Positions 1 to 9,553 of a stretch of DNA of 64,000 nt are shown piece after piece. The stretch spans positions 4,809,501 through 4,873,500 of the forward strand of contig NZ_CP087190.1 in NCBI RefSeq assembly GCF_024749165.1, given 5' to 3'. Origin of the DNA: Pseudomonas sp. B21-023. GTDB taxonomy: Bacteria; Pseudomonadota; Gammaproteobacteria; Pseudomonadales; Pseudomonadaceae. The position numbers were made by a program, and so were the translations under genes. The first letter of the stretch is position 1. Each line of letters starts with the position of its first letter. The notes under the pieces are model-generated. The model was not told where the DNA came from. It saw only the letters and a program-made list of their open reading frames with translations, and searched no databases.

Positions 1-103
1 TGTAGCCGCGGGCCTGGAACTCGCGGGCACAGGCCAGGGCCGGGAACACGTGCCCCCCGGTGCCACCGGCCATGATCAGGACGTTCTTGCCGTCAGCGGC
101 CAT
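1..103 (-). CDS. murG: MurG N-terminus (partial, runs off left edge)
   Basis: The first 34 codons of UDP-N-acetylglucosamine:undecaprenyl-pyrophosphoryl-MurNAc-pentapeptide transferase, which turns lipid I into lipid II on the inner face of the membrane. The visible translation begins MAADGKNVLIMAGGTGGHVF, and the GGTGGHVFPALA stretch is the N-terminal glycine-rich loop typical of MurG. The ATG at 101-103 lies inside the end of ftsW, giving an 11-base overlap that suggests translational coupling. The rest of the gene lies outside the window. Confidence 0.93.
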   Translation of the reverse strand, partial: MAADGKNVLIMAGGTGGHVFPALACAREFQARGY

Positions 104-1307
104 GGCTGGGCTCCTCGGCAAAATCGCTCTCCTTGAACTCGTGTTCTTCGCTGCCCAGATGGGTACGGCTCTCCCACTCGATGCGTAAAAGCAGCCCGAC
201 ACAGGCGCAACAGATCACCAGGGAACTGCCCCCGTAGCTGAGGAACGGCAGGGTCAGGCCCTTGGTCGGCAGCAAGCCGACGTTCACGCCGATGTTGATC
301 AAGAACTGGCCGATCCACAGGAACGACAGGCCGAAGGCCATGTAGGCGGCGAAGAACTGCTTGGCCTTCTCGGCCCACAGGCCGATGTACAGGGCACGCA
401 CGGTGATGAACACGAACAGCGCGATGGTCAGCAGCGAGCCGACCACCCCCAGCTCCTCGGCCAGCACCGAGAACACGAAGTCGGTGTGCGCCTCGGGCAG
501 GTAGAACTGCTTCTGCACACTGTTGCCCAGGCCCACGCCCAACCATTCGCCGCGCCCGAAGGCGATCAACGCCTGGGTCAGCTGGTAGCCGGAGCCGAAC
601 TGATCGCTCCAGGGGTCGGTGAAGGTGATCAGGCGCGCCATTCGATAGGGCTGGGCCTGGACCAGCACCACCACCGATATGACCGCCAGCACCACCATCA
701 GCGAGAAGCGGAACAGCCCCACTCCTCCGAGGAACAGCATGGCCGCCGCAGCGCCCATCATCACCACCGTGGCGCCGAAGTCCGGCTCCATCAGCAGCAG
801 GCCGGCCATTGGCAGCAGCACGATGAAGGGTTTGAAGAAGCCCATCCAGCTCTCGCGCACCTCGGTCTGGCGACGCACCAGGTAGCCGGCGAGATAAATG
901 ACCACGAAGACCTTGGCGATCTCCGATGGCTGGACGTTGAAGAAGCTGAAGCCGATCCAGCGCATCGAACCGTTCACCTCACGGCCGATACCGGGCACCA
1001 GCACCAGCACCAGCAGACCGAAGGCACCGATCAGCATCATGAAGCCCATGCGCTGCCAGGTGGCGATCGGCACCAGCATGGTCATCAACCCGGCGCCCAG
1101 GCCAAGGGTGACGTACACCAGGTGGCGGAACATGTGGTACAGCGGGTTGCCGGACTGCACCGCGGCCACTTCGGAGGAGGCCGAGGTGATCATCACCAGG
1201 CCCAGGCCGAGCAGCGCCAGGCAACCGGCCAGCAGCGGGAAGTCGAGGTCGATGCCACGGCCGCTGATCAGCGGCGACGGGTACGGCTTGAGGATGCCGA
1301 AGATCAT
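93..1307 (-). CDS. ftsW: FtsW, septal peptidoglycan polymerase (SEDS family)
   Basis: FtsW is the SEDS-family glycosyltransferase that polymerises lipid II at the division septum together with FtsI. The 404-residue protein has about ten hydrophobic segments and the conserved LPEAHTDF loop near residues 270-277, whose Asp276 corresponds to the catalytic aspartate of the family. The PSEIAK segment near residue 127 is also typical. The start overlaps the murD stop by 4 bases and the end overlaps murG, so it is translated within the dcw operon. Confidence 0.96.
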   Translation of the reverse strand: MIFGILKPYPSPLISGRGIDLDFPLLAGCLALLGLGLVMITSASSEVAAVQSGNPLYHMFRHLVYVTLGLGAGLMTMLVPIATWQRMGFMMLIGAFGLLVLVLVPGIGREVNGSMRWIGFSFFNVQPSEIAKVFVVIYLAGYLVRRQTEVRESWMGFFKPFIVLLPMAGLLLMEPDFGATVVMMGAAAAMLFLGGVGLFRFSLMVVLAVISVVVLVQAQPYRMARLITFTDPWSDQFGSGYQLTQALIAFGRGEWLGVGLGNSVQKQFYLPEAHTDFVFSVLAEELGVVGSLLTIALFVFITVRALYIGLWAEKAKQFFAAYMAFGLSFLWIGQFLINIGVNVGLLPTKGLTLPFLSYGGSSLVICCACVGLLLRIEWESRTHLGSEEHEFKESDFAEEPSHGR

Positions 1308-2650
1308 GCCAGCCCCTCCGCTGCCTGGGCGAACAGGCGCCCGCGTTCTTCAAAGTTCTTGAACATGTCGAGGCTGGCGCAGGCCGGCGACAGCAGCACC
1401 GCGTCACCGGCGCGGGCCAGCTCGGCGCAACGCTGCACGGCCTCATCAAGGGTCTGCACGGGCACCAGTTGCACGGCATCCTTCAGGGTTTCGGCCAGGC
1501 GTTCGGCATCGCGACCGATCAGCACCACGGCGCGACAATGCTGCGCCACCGGGGTACGCAAGGCCGCAAAATCGGCGCCTTTGCCATCGCCGCCGGCGAT
1601 CAGCACCAGTTTGCCCTCGATATCGGCGCCCAGGCCTTCGATCGCCGCCAGCGCGGCACCGACGTTGGTGGCCTTGGAATCGTCGTACCAGTTCACGCCG
1701 TTGCGCTCGCGCACCCACTGGCAACGATGGGCCAGGCCCTTGAATTCGCGCAGGGCTTCGAGCATCGGCGCGAACGGCAGGCCGACGGCATGGCCGAGAG
1801 CCAGGGCAGCCAGGGCGTTGCTGTGATTGTGAGCACCACGGATCTTCAACTCGCGCACCGGCATGAGGGTCTGGAACTCGAACGCCAGGTATTTCTCGCC
1901 ATCCACTTCACGCAGGCCGAAGGCCTTGAAGTCCGGCGCGTTGAGGCCAAAGGTCCAGCACGGCCGGCCTTCGACCGGCAACGGACGGCTCAGGGCATCC
2001 TGGCGGTTGACCACCACCTGGCGGGCGCCACGGAAGATCCGGTGCTTGGCCAGGTGATAGGCCGGCAGGCCGCTGTAGCGGTCCATGTGGTCTTCGCTGA
2101 TGTTCAGCACGGTGGCTACTTCGGCGTTGAGCTGGTCGGTGGTCTCCAGCTGGAAGCTCGACAGCTCCAGCACATACAGCTCGACGTCGTCAGCCAGCAG
2201 GTCCAGGGCCGGGGTACCGAGGTTGCCGCCGACAGCCACACGTTTGCCTGCCTTGGCGGCCATCTCGCCGACCAGGGTGGTCACGGTGCTCTTGGCGTTG
2301 GAGCCGCTGATGGCCACGATTGGCGCCTTGGCGTGATGGGCGAACAGCTCGATGTCTCCGGACAGCTTGACGCCACGCGCGGCGGCCTGTTGCAGCGCAG
2401 GTGTGGCCAGGGCCAGACCAGGGCTGACATACAGCTCGCTGGCCCGGCACAGGAAGTCCACGTCCAGCTCGCCACAGCGCACTTCCACCTGCGGGTATTC
2501 ACGGCGCAGGGTGTCCAGTTCCGGCGGTTGCTCGCGGGTGTCGGCGACCGCAAAGGCAATGCCCCGGTTCGCCAGGAAGCGAACCAGGGACATGCCGCTC
2601 TTGCCGAGGCCGACAACGATGCGGAATTGGTCGGAAGCGATCAGTGACAC
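1304..2650 (-). CDS. murD: MurD, UDP-MurNAc-L-Ala:D-Glu ligase
   Basis: This cytoplasmic Mur ligase adds D-glutamate to UDP-MurNAc-L-alanine using ATP. The 448-residue protein has the N-terminal Rossmann start (VGLGKSGMSLVRFLANRG), the ATP-binding loop ISGSNAKSTVTT near residues 112-123, and the C-terminal Mur ligase domain with NWYDDSKATN. The start codon is GTG, preceded by a GAGG Shine-Dalgarno sequence. It lies 6 bases downstream of mraY and overlaps ftsW by 4 bases. Confidence 0.96.
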   Translation of the reverse strand: MSLIASDQFRIVVGLGKSGMSLVRFLANRGIAFAVADTREQPPELDTLRREYPQVEVRCGELDVDFLCRASELYVSPGLALATPALQQAAARGVKLSGDIELFAHHAKAPIVAISGSNAKSTVTTLVGEMAAKAGKRVAVGGNLGTPALDLLADDVELYVLELSSFQLETTDQLNAEVATVLNISEDHMDRYSGLPAYHLAKHRIFRGARQVVVNRQDALSRPLPVEGRPCWTFGLNAPDFKAFGLREVDGEKYLAFEFQTLMPVRELKIRGAHNHSNALAALALGHAVGLPFAPMLEALREFKGLAHRCQWVRERNGVNWYDDSKATNVGAALAAIEGLGADIEGKLVLIAGGDGKGADFAALRTPVAQHCRAVVLIGRDAERLAETLKDAVQLVPVQTLDEAVQRCAELARAGDAVLLSPACASLDMFKNFEERGRLFAQAAEGLA

Positions 2651-2656
2651 GCTCGT

Positions 2657-3739
2657 TTACCTCAGTTTCAGGGTGGCAAGGCCAATCAGCACGAGAATCA
2701 CGGTGATGATCCAGAAGCGGACGATCACCCGTGGCTCGGGCCAACCCTTGAGTTCAAAGTGGTGGTGTATCGGCGCCATGCGGAACACGCGCTTGCCGGT
2801 CAGCTTGAACGAGGCCACCTGGATGACCACCGACAGGGTTTCCATCACGAACACGCCGCCCATGATGAACAGGACGACTTCCTGGCGCACGATTACCGCG
2901 ATGGTGCCCAGCGCAGCGCCCAGGGCCAGCGCGCCGACGTCGCCCATGAATACCTGGGCCGGGTAGGTGTTGAACCACAGGAAGCCCAGGCCCGCGCCGA
3001 TCAGCGCACCGCAGAACACGATCAGCTCGCCCGCGCCCGGCACGTACGGGATCAGCAGGTATTCGGCGAACTTCACGTTGCCCGACAGGTAGCAGAAGAT
3101 GCCCAGCGCACCGCCGACCATCACCGTCGGCATGATCGCCAGGCCATCGAGGCCGTCGGTCAGGTTGACCGCGTTGCTCGAGCCGACAATGACGAAATAG
3201 GTCAGCACGATGAAGCCGGCGCCCAGCGGGATGGCCAGGTCCTTGAGCATCGGGATGATCAGCGTGGTTTCAACGCTGGTCGGCGCGGTCTTGTACAGGA
3301 AGATCGCCGCAGCCAGGCCGAACACCGACTGCCAGAAATACTTCCAGCGGCTCGGCAGGCCGCGGGAGTTCTTCTCGATGACCTTGCGGTAGTCGTCGAC
3401 CCAGCCAATGGCGCCGAACGCCAGGGTGACGATCAGCACCACCCACACATAGCGGTTGGTCAGGTCGGCCCACAGCAGGGTACTGATGGCAATGGCGGAG
3501 AGGATCAGCGCACCGCCCATGGTCGGGGTGCCGGACTTGGACAGGTGCGATTGCGGGCCGTCGTTACGCACGGCCTGACCGATCTGGCGGATCTGCAGGG
3601 TACGGATCATCCACGGGCCCAGCCACAGGGCCAGGGACAGCGCGGTCAGCACACCCAGGATCCCGCGCAGGGTCAGGTACTGGAAGACCGCGAAGCCCTT
3701 GTGGAACTGTTGCAGATACTCAGCCAACAGCAGCAGCAT
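2657..3739 (-). CDS. mraY: MraY, phospho-MurNAc-pentapeptide translocase
   Basis: This membrane enzyme transfers phospho-MurNAc-pentapeptide to undecaprenyl phosphate, making lipid I. The start chosen is the ATG at 3737-3739, giving the usual 360 residues (MLLLLAEYLQQF). An upstream in-frame extension would add nine polar residues and is unlikely. Conserved signatures are the DDYRK acidic pair, the NLTDGLDGLAIMP motif that binds magnesium and substrate, and the HHHFELKGWPEP cytoplasmic loop. The start codon shares one base with the murF stop codon. Confidence 0.96.
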   Translation of the reverse strand: MLLLLAEYLQQFHKGFAVFQYLTLRGILGVLTALSLALWLGPWMIRTLQIRQIGQAVRNDGPQSHLSKSGTPTMGGALILSAIAISTLLWADLTNRYVWVVLIVTLAFGAIGWVDDYRKVIEKNSRGLPSRWKYFWQSVFGLAAAIFLYKTAPTSVETTLIIPMLKDLAIPLGAGFIVLTYFVIVGSSNAVNLTDGLDGLAIMPTVMVGGALGIFCYLSGNVKFAEYLLIPYVPGAGELIVFCGALIGAGLGFLWFNTYPAQVFMGDVGALALGAALGTIAVIVRQEVVLFIMGGVFVMETLSVVIQVASFKLTGKRVFRMAPIHHHFELKGWPEPRVIVRFWIITVILVLIGLATLKLR

Positions 3740-5106
3740 TAATGTTTCTCCCCGCTGGCGCCGCACAGTGCGGCCACGACGTTTTCCATCGCAGCGCTGC
3801 GCGAGCCCTTGATCAAGATAGTGGTGTCGCCGGCGGACTCGGCCTTGACGGCCTCGATCAGCTCAGCTTGAGTAGTGAAATGGCGGCCATTGGTACCGAA
3901 TGCCTGAACGGCGTAGGCCATATTGGTGCCCACCGCGTACAGCGCATCGACCTTGCCACGTGCGTAGTCACCCACCTGGCGGTGACCTTCCTCGGCCCAT
4001 TGCCCCAGTTCGCCGATATCCCCGAGCACCAGAACGGTGCGACCGGAAAAGCCGGCGAGTATATCAATGGCGGCACACATCGAGGTGGGATTTGCGTTGT
4101 AGCTGTCGTCGATGACCCGCACGCCACTGGGCGCGATCTGCGCCACGGTGCGGCCCTTGACCGGTTGCACGGCGCCGAGGCCGGCGGCGATGCCACTCAC
4201 GCTCAGACCAACGGCATGGGCTGCGGCAGCGGCGGCCAAGGCATTGCTGACGTTGTGGCTGCCAAGCAGGTTCAACTGCACCGGGACACTGCCGTCCGGG
4301 CCATGCAGGGTGAACGAGGGGCAACCACGGGCGTCGCGACCGATATCGCTGGCGTAGAAGTCTGCTTGCGGGTTGTCCAGCGCGAAGCTGACGACGCGGT
4401 GGCTGCCCGCGCGCTGGCGCCAGATGTCGAACGCCTTGTCGGCCAGGTTGAGGATGGCCGTGCCACCCTCGCCCAGGCCTTCGAGGATCTCGCCCTTGGC
4501 CTCGACGATTTTTTCCGGGCCACCGAACTCGCCGACGTGAGCGGTTCCGGCGTTGTTGATGATGACTACTTGCGGCCGGGTCAGGCCGACGGTGTAGCGG
4601 ATCTCGCCGATGCGCGAGGCCCCCAGCTCGATCACTGCGGCGCTGTGCTCCGGGGCGATCTCCAGCAGGCTCAGCGGTGCGCCAAGGTCGTTGTTGAGGT
4701 TGCCACGGGTGGCATGTACCGGCCCACGGGTGCGCAGGATCGCGGCGAGCATTTCCTTGACCGTGGTCTTGCCGCTGGAGCCGGTAATGGCCACCACCGG
4801 CTTGCCGAAGGCTGCACGATTCAGCGCGCCGAGCTGGCCAAGCGCTACGCGGCAATCCGCGACCACCAGTTGCGGCAGATCGACATCGGCAATTTCACGC
4901 TCGACCAACGCGGCGACGACCCCCTTGGCCTTCACATCGGCCAGGTAGTCATGGCCATCGAAGCGCGGCCCGGTGAGGGCGACGAACAGTTGACCGGCAG
5001 CGACGCTGCGGCTGTCGATGCTGACGCCGGTAAAGCTGGCGTCGGCGCCTGCCAGACGTGCACTCAAGGCAGCAGTCAGCTGGCTGAGCATCATGGGCTC
5101 AAGCAT
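3739..5106 (-). CDS. murF: MurF, D-Ala-D-Ala adding ligase
   Basis: MurF joins D-Ala-D-Ala to the UDP-MurNAc tripeptide, the last cytoplasmic step of precursor synthesis. The 455-residue protein carries the ATP loop ITGSSGKTTVKEML near residue 107 and the C-terminal motif DDSYNANPTSM. The ATG at 5104-5106 is preceded by AGG six bases away and overlaps the end of murE by 8 bases. Internal methionines at residues 5 and 6 are possible but less well placed alternatives. Confidence 0.95.
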   Translation of the reverse strand: MLEPMMLSQLTAALSARLAGADASFTGVSIDSRSVAAGQLFVALTGPRFDGHDYLADVKAKGVVAALVEREIADVDLPQLVVADCRVALGQLGALNRAAFGKPVVAITGSSGKTTVKEMLAAILRTRGPVHATRGNLNNDLGAPLSLLEIAPEHSAAVIELGASRIGEIRYTVGLTRPQVVIINNAGTAHVGEFGGPEKIVEAKGEILEGLGEGGTAILNLADKAFDIWRQRAGSHRVVSFALDNPQADFYASDIGRDARGCPSFTLHGPDGSVPVQLNLLGSHNVSNALAAAAAAHAVGLSVSGIAAGLGAVQPVKGRTVAQIAPSGVRVIDDSYNANPTSMCAAIDILAGFSGRTVLVLGDIGELGQWAEEGHRQVGDYARGKVDALYAVGTNMAYAVQAFGTNGRHFTTQAELIEAVKAESAGDTTILIKGSRSAAMENVVAALCGASGEKH

Positions 5107-6586
5107 GTGGAGCCTCCCAGGCGGCTAGGGCCTTCTCGGCTTCGATCAGATCGGAGAAGTCATGGCGCTCGCCATTGATCTCCTGGTAATCCTCGTGGCC
5201 CTTGCCGGCCAGGACGATCACATCCTCGGCAGCAGCAGTGGCGACCAGGTGAGCAATGGCCTGGCCACGGCCGGCGACGAACTCCACGCTGTCGGGCTGG
5301 GCAAAGCCGGGGCGAATGTCATCGAAGATGCGCTGCGGATCCTCGGTACGCGGGTTGTCATCAGTCACCAGCACACGATCGGCCAGGCGCTCGGCGACTG
5401 CCGCCATCAGCGGGCGCTTGCCGGCGTCACGGTCACCACCACAGCCGAACAGGCACAGCAACTTGCCGTGGGCGTGCGGGCGCAATGCCTCGAGCACCTT
5501 TTCCAAGGCATCCGGGGTGTGGGCGTAGTCGACCACCACCAACGGCTTCTCACCGCCACCCAGGCGCTGCATGCGACCGACCGGCCCCTGCAACTGCGGG
5601 GTGACTTTCAGGATCTCGTCCAGTGAATAATCCAGCGCCAGCAAGGTGGCCACCGCCGCCAGCATGTTGCTCAGGTTGAAGCGCCCCAGCAGCTGGCTGC
5701 GCAGGCTGCGCTCGCCCTGTGCGGTGACGAGGGTGGCACGCACGCCATCATCGTCGAACGTGGCCTCGCGGCAAAACAGCGAAGCGTCCGGGTTTTCCAG
5801 GCTGTAGCTGAGCAACCGGGTCTCGATATGATCGGCACTCGGGCGGCGGGCGAAATCGGCGGCCAGGCGACGTCCGAACTCATCATCCAGGTTGACCACC
5901 TGGCAACGCAGGCTCGGCCAGGCGAACAGCTTGGCCTTGGCGGCCTCATAGGCCTCCATGCTGCCGTGATAGTCCAGGTGATCGCGCGACAGGTTGGTCA
6001 TCACCGCGATATCGAACTCCAGCGCAGCGACCCGCCCTTGCTCGAGAGCGTGAGAGGACACTTCCATGGCCACCGCCCTGGCACCCGCTTTTTTCAGGTC
6101 GTTGAGGGTCGACTGCACGGCGATAGGGTCCGGCGTGGTCAGGCGGCCGCTCTGCAACTCACCGTAAAAGCCGGTGCCAAGGGTCCCGATCAGCCCGCAA
6201 CGCTGGCCAAGGGCATCGAGCGCCTGGGCCACCAGCTGGGTGACGCTGGTCTTGCCGTTGGTACCGGTGACCCCCACCAGGTTCAATTGGCGGCTGGGTT
6301 CGCCATAGAAGCGCCCGGCGATCTGCGACAGCTGGCCGATCAGCCCCTTGACCGGAATCAGCGGCGCGTCAGTAATCGGCAACACGCAGGTACCCTGCTC
6401 TTCATAGGCGACGGCAGCGGCACCACGGGCCAGTGCGTCGGCAATATGCTCACGGCCGTCGACCTTGGCACCCGGCACGGCAAGGAACAGATCACCCTGG
6501 CGCACCTGGCGGCTGTCCAAGGTCAGCTCGCGGATCAGCGGATCGCGGCTGGCATGGGCGAACAGTTTGCTCAATGGCATCGTCAT
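5099..6586 (-). CDS. murE: MurE, meso-diaminopimelate adding ligase
   Basis: MurE adds meso-diaminopimelate to UDP-MurNAc-L-Ala-D-Glu. The ATP loop GVTGTNGKTSVTQL and the DDNPRTED motif are visible. The DNPR element is the known signature for meso-DAP rather than lysine specificity, as expected for a Gram-negative organism. The ATG at 6584-6586 shares one base with the ftsI stop codon and has a GGGAGG Shine-Dalgarno sequence upstream. A TTG one codon further upstream is also open but unnecessary. Product is about 495 residues. Confidence 0.95.
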   Translation of the reverse strand: MTMPLSKLFAHASRDPLIRELTLDSRQVRQGDLFLAVPGAKVDGREHIADALARGAAAVAYEEQGTCVLPITDAPLIPVKGLIGQLSQIAGRFYGEPSRQLNLVGVTGTNGKTSVTQLVAQALDALGQRCGLIGTLGTGFYGELQSGRLTTPDPIAVQSTLNDLKKAGARAVAMEVSSHALEQGRVAALEFDIAVMTNLSRDHLDYHGSMEAYEAAKAKLFAWPSLRCQVVNLDDEFGRRLAADFARRPSADHIETRLLSYSLENPDASLFCREATFDDDGVRATLVTAQGERSLRSQLLGRFNLSNMLAAVATLLALDYSLDEILKVTPQLQGPVGRMQRLGGGEKPLVVVDYAHTPDALEKVLEALRPHAHGKLLCLFGCGGDRDAGKRPLMAAVAERLADRVLVTDDNPRTEDPQRIFDDIRPGFAQPDSVEFVAGRGQAIAHLVATAAAEDVIVLAGKGHEDYQEINGERHDFSDLIEAEKALAAWEAPHA

Positions 6587-8319
6587 CAACCTCGCCCTCC
6601 CTTGGCGGGTACTGCGCTGGCTTGCTGCGTCGAAGGCGGCGGCAGGTTGTCCGGCGGTACATTCATCAGGCGCAGGGTGCCTGACATCACTTTGCTGAAT
6701 ACGGGCGCCGATACCAGGCCGCCGAAGTAGCCACCCTTGCTCGGCTCATCGATGACCACGACGATGGCGTAGCGCGGGTCGCTCATCGGGCCGAAGCCGG
6801 CGAACAGCGAACGGTAGGCGTTCTCGGTGTAGCCCTTGGAGCCGACGGTGGCTTTACGCGCGGTACCCGACTTGCCGCCCACGTGGTAGAACGGCACCTG
6901 GGCACGGAACACGCCACGCGGTGCTTCGATCACCTGCTGGAGCATGGCCTGCACGGTTTCGGCGGTTTCCTTCGGGATCGCCTGCACAGCCTCCGGGGCC
7001 TTGTCGACCTTGAGAATTGACAGCGGCACCATCTTGCCGTCGTTGGCCAATGCCGCGTAGGCATGCACCAGCTGCAGCGCGGTCACCGATACGCCATAGC
7101 CATAAGAAAGCGTCGCGGTTTCGGCCTTGCGCCAGTCGCGGTGATTCGGCAGGTTGCCCACGCGCTCACCCGGGAAACCGAGCCCGGTGTATTGGCCCAG
7201 GCCCACCTGGGACATGACCCGGTAGATGGCCTCGCCACCAATATCGAAAGCGATCTTGCTCATGCCGACGTTGGAGGAGTTGATCAGGATGCCGGTCAGG
7301 TCGAGGATCGGCCCACCACCACGCGATACGTCCTTGATGGTGTAGCGGCCGATCTGCAGGGTGAAGGGATACACCTCGACCTTGTCGGTCGGCTTCCAGC
7401 GCCCGCTTTCAAGCGCGGCGCTCATCGAAATCGGCTTGACCGTGGAGCCTGGTTCGAACACATCGATGATCGCCCGGTTGCGCATCGCCGCCGGGAACAT
7501 GCTGCGGCGGTTGTTCGGGTTGTAGGTCGGCTGGTTGACCATCGCCAGGACCTCGCCGGTCTTGACGTCCATGATCACCAGGCTGCCAGCCTTGGCTTCC
7601 TGTTCGGCGATGGCGTTACGCAGCTCGCGGGTGGCCAGGTACTGCAGGCGCAGGTCTATCGACAACGCCAAGGTCTTGCCGGCCTTGGCGTTCTTGGTTA
7701 CCTGGATGTCCTTGATCAGCCGGCCACGCCGGTCCTTGATCACCTGCCGCTTGCCGGGCACCCCGGCGAGCCATTCGTCGTAGGCGAGCTCGACGCCTTC
7801 ACGACCATGGTCATCCAGGTCGGTAAAACCGACCATGTGCGCGGTGACGTCGCCAGCCGGATAGAAGCGGCGGAACTCTTCGAGGCCGTAGACGCCCGGA
7901 ACCTTCAAGTCGAGCACGTGCTGGCCCTGCTCCGGGGTCAGGCCGCGGACCAGGTAGATGAATTCCTTGTTGGCCTGCTGGGTAAGACGCTCGCTCAACT
8001 GCTGTGGGTTCTGCCCAAGTGCGGCGGCCAGCTGCGGCCAGCGATCCTTGGCCGCCTGCATTTCCTTGGGGTTAGCCCACAAGGTGGTGACGGGCGTACT
8101 GACAGCCAGCGGCTCACCGTTGCGATCGGTGATCAGGCCACGGTGCGCGGGGATGGGAATATGGCGCAGGCTGCGGGCATCGCCCTGCCCCTTGAGGAAG
8201 TCGCGGTCGACGACCTGCAGGTCGATGATGCGCCAGCAGATAGCACCGACCATCAGCGCCAGCAAACCGATCACCACCCGGAAGCGCCAGGGGTAGAGTG
8301 CGCCTTCGAGCTTCATCAT
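6586..8319 (-). CDS. ftsI: FtsI (PBP3), septal transpeptidase
   Basis: FtsI is the penicillin-binding transpeptidase of the divisome and the partner of FtsW. The 577-residue protein has a short cytoplasmic tail and one membrane segment (about residues 14-36). A class B PBP pedestal domain follows, then the transpeptidase domain with SxxK as FEPGSTVKP near residue 295, SxN as NSSNVGMSK, and the KSGT triad near residue 485. Its start ATGATG overlaps the ftsL stop. Confidence 0.96.
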   Translation of the reverse strand: MMKLEGALYPWRFRVVIGLLALMVGAICWRIIDLQVVDRDFLKGQGDARSLRHIPIPAHRGLITDRNGEPLAVSTPVTTLWANPKEMQAAKDRWPQLAAALGQNPQQLSERLTQQANKEFIYLVRGLTPEQGQHVLDLKVPGVYGLEEFRRFYPAGDVTAHMVGFTDLDDHGREGVELAYDEWLAGVPGKRQVIKDRRGRLIKDIQVTKNAKAGKTLALSIDLRLQYLATRELRNAIAEQEAKAGSLVIMDVKTGEVLAMVNQPTYNPNNRRSMFPAAMRNRAIIDVFEPGSTVKPISMSAALESGRWKPTDKVEVYPFTLQIGRYTIKDVSRGGGPILDLTGILINSSNVGMSKIAFDIGGEAIYRVMSQVGLGQYTGLGFPGERVGNLPNHRDWRKAETATLSYGYGVSVTALQLVHAYAALANDGKMVPLSILKVDKAPEAVQAIPKETAETVQAMLQQVIEAPRGVFRAQVPFYHVGGKSGTARKATVGSKGYTENAYRSLFAGFGPMSDPRYAIVVVIDEPSKGGYFGGLVSAPVFSKVMSGTLRLMNVPPDNLPPPSTQQASAVPAKGGRG

Positions 8320-8609
8320 GGCGCCACCATCCGCACTTCGTCAGCAGCGGGCACGCGCATCCTGAGCTGCTCCGAGGCCAGACTCTCGATGCGACTGGAG
8401 GCAGTCCAGGTGCTTTGCTCGAGGATCAACCGGCCCCACTCGGCCTGGGCCTTGTCGCGCTCGTTCAGTTCACCGTACAGGGTATTGAGCAACTGACGGT
8501 TCCAGTGAGCGCTGTAGGAAACGGCGATCGCCGAAATCAGGACGGCGACGAACAGCAGAAGCATCAAAAAGCTTCCGCCTGGCAGCGGCTTGGCAAACAG
8601 CCTGCTCAC
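8316..8609 (-). CDS. ftsL: FtsL, divisome bitopic protein
   Basis: FtsL is a small inner-membrane protein that forms the FtsQBL complex activating FtsWI. The 97-residue protein has a short basic cytoplasmic tail, one membrane segment (FLMLLLFVAVLISAIAVSY) and a periplasmic coiled-coil-like region with ELNERDKAQAEWGRLILEQS. It uses a GTG start that overlaps the rsmH stop by 4 bases. Sequence conservation in this family is low, so the position between rsmH and ftsI is strong supporting evidence. Confidence 0.94.
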   Translation of the reverse strand: MSRLFAKPLPGGSFLMLLLFVAVLISAIAVSYSAHWNRQLLNTLYGELNERDKAQAEWGRLILEQSTWTASSRIESLASEQLRMRVPAADEVRMVAP

Positions 8610-9553
8610 CGCAACTTCTCCGCTACCCGCATCACGGCGCTGCGCGACCGCGGGTTGGCCTTGAGTTCGGCTTCGGAGGCGAACTGCGCCTTGCCGATCA
8701 ATTTGATCTTCGGCTCGAAGGCCTTGTGCTGAACCGGCAGGTTGCGCGGCAGGTTGTCTGCCTCGCCCTTGACCAGCTTGCGCATGAACAGTTTGACGAT
8801 ACGATCTTCCAACGAGTGGAAGCTGATCACTGCCAGGCGGCCACCCACTTCAAGGGCGTCGAGCGCGGCTTCAAGGCCGGTCTCGAGGTCGCCAAGCTCG
8901 TTGTTGACATGGATACGCAGGCCCTGGAAGGCCCGGGTCGCAGGGTTCTTGCCCTTTTCCCAGGCCGGGTTGGCAACCTTGAGCACTTCCGCCAGGTCGG
9001 CGGTGCGGGTGAACGGCTGCTTCTCGCGGCGCTCGACCACAGCGCGCGCCATGCGACCGGCGAAGCGCTCCTCGCCGTACTCCTTGAACACGCGGGCAAT
9101 TTCTTCGACGGGGGCGGTGGCGACAAACTCGGCTGCACTGATGCCCTGGCCCGGGTTCATGCGCATGTCCAACGGACCGTCGTTAAGGAAGCTGAAGCCG
9201 CGCTCGGGGTCGTCCAGTTGCGGCGAGGATACGCCCAGGTCGAGCAGAATGCCGCTGACCTTGCCATCCAGGCCGCGGGCGCGCACTTCGTCGCCGAGCT
9301 CGGCAAAGCTGCGCTGCACAATGACAAAGCGGCCGTCTTCGGCCGCCAGCGCTTGCCCGGTGGCAATCGCCTGTGGATCCTTGTCGAACCCCAGCAACCG
9401 CCCTTGCGGCCCAAGCTTGCTGAGGATCAGGCGGCTGTGGCCGCCACGCCCGAAGGTGCCGTCCAGATAGCAACCGTCGGCGCGCAGGGCCAATGCCTCG
9501 ACGGCTTCGTCGAGGAGGACGGTGATGTGGTTGAAGCCGCTATCTATGGTCAC
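8606..9553 (-). CDS. rsmH: RsmH, 16S rRNA C1402 N4-methyltransferase
   Basis: RsmH (formerly MraW) methylates N4 of C1402 in the 16S rRNA P-site, working with RsmI, which is also encoded nearby. The 315-residue protein shows the SAM-binding start HITVLLDEAVEAL, the GTFGRGGHSRLIL glycine loop, the DLGVSSPQLDDPERGFSF motif and the C-terminal VISFHSLEDRIVK. A GTG start overlaps the mraZ stop by 4 bases. Confidence 0.96.
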   Translation of the reverse strand: MTIDSGFNHITVLLDEAVEALALRADGCYLDGTFGRGGHSRLILSKLGPQGRLLGFDKDPQAIATGQALAAEDGRFVIVQRSFAELGDEVRARGLDGKVSGILLDLGVSSPQLDDPERGFSFLNDGPLDMRMNPGQGISAAEFVATAPVEEIARVFKEYGEERFAGRMARAVVERREKQPFTRTADLAEVLKVANPAWEKGKNPATRAFQGLRIHVNNELGDLETGLEAALDALEVGGRLAVISFHSLEDRIVKLFMRKLVKGEADNLPRNLPVQHKAFEPKIKLIGKAQFASEAELKANPRSRSAVMRVAEKLR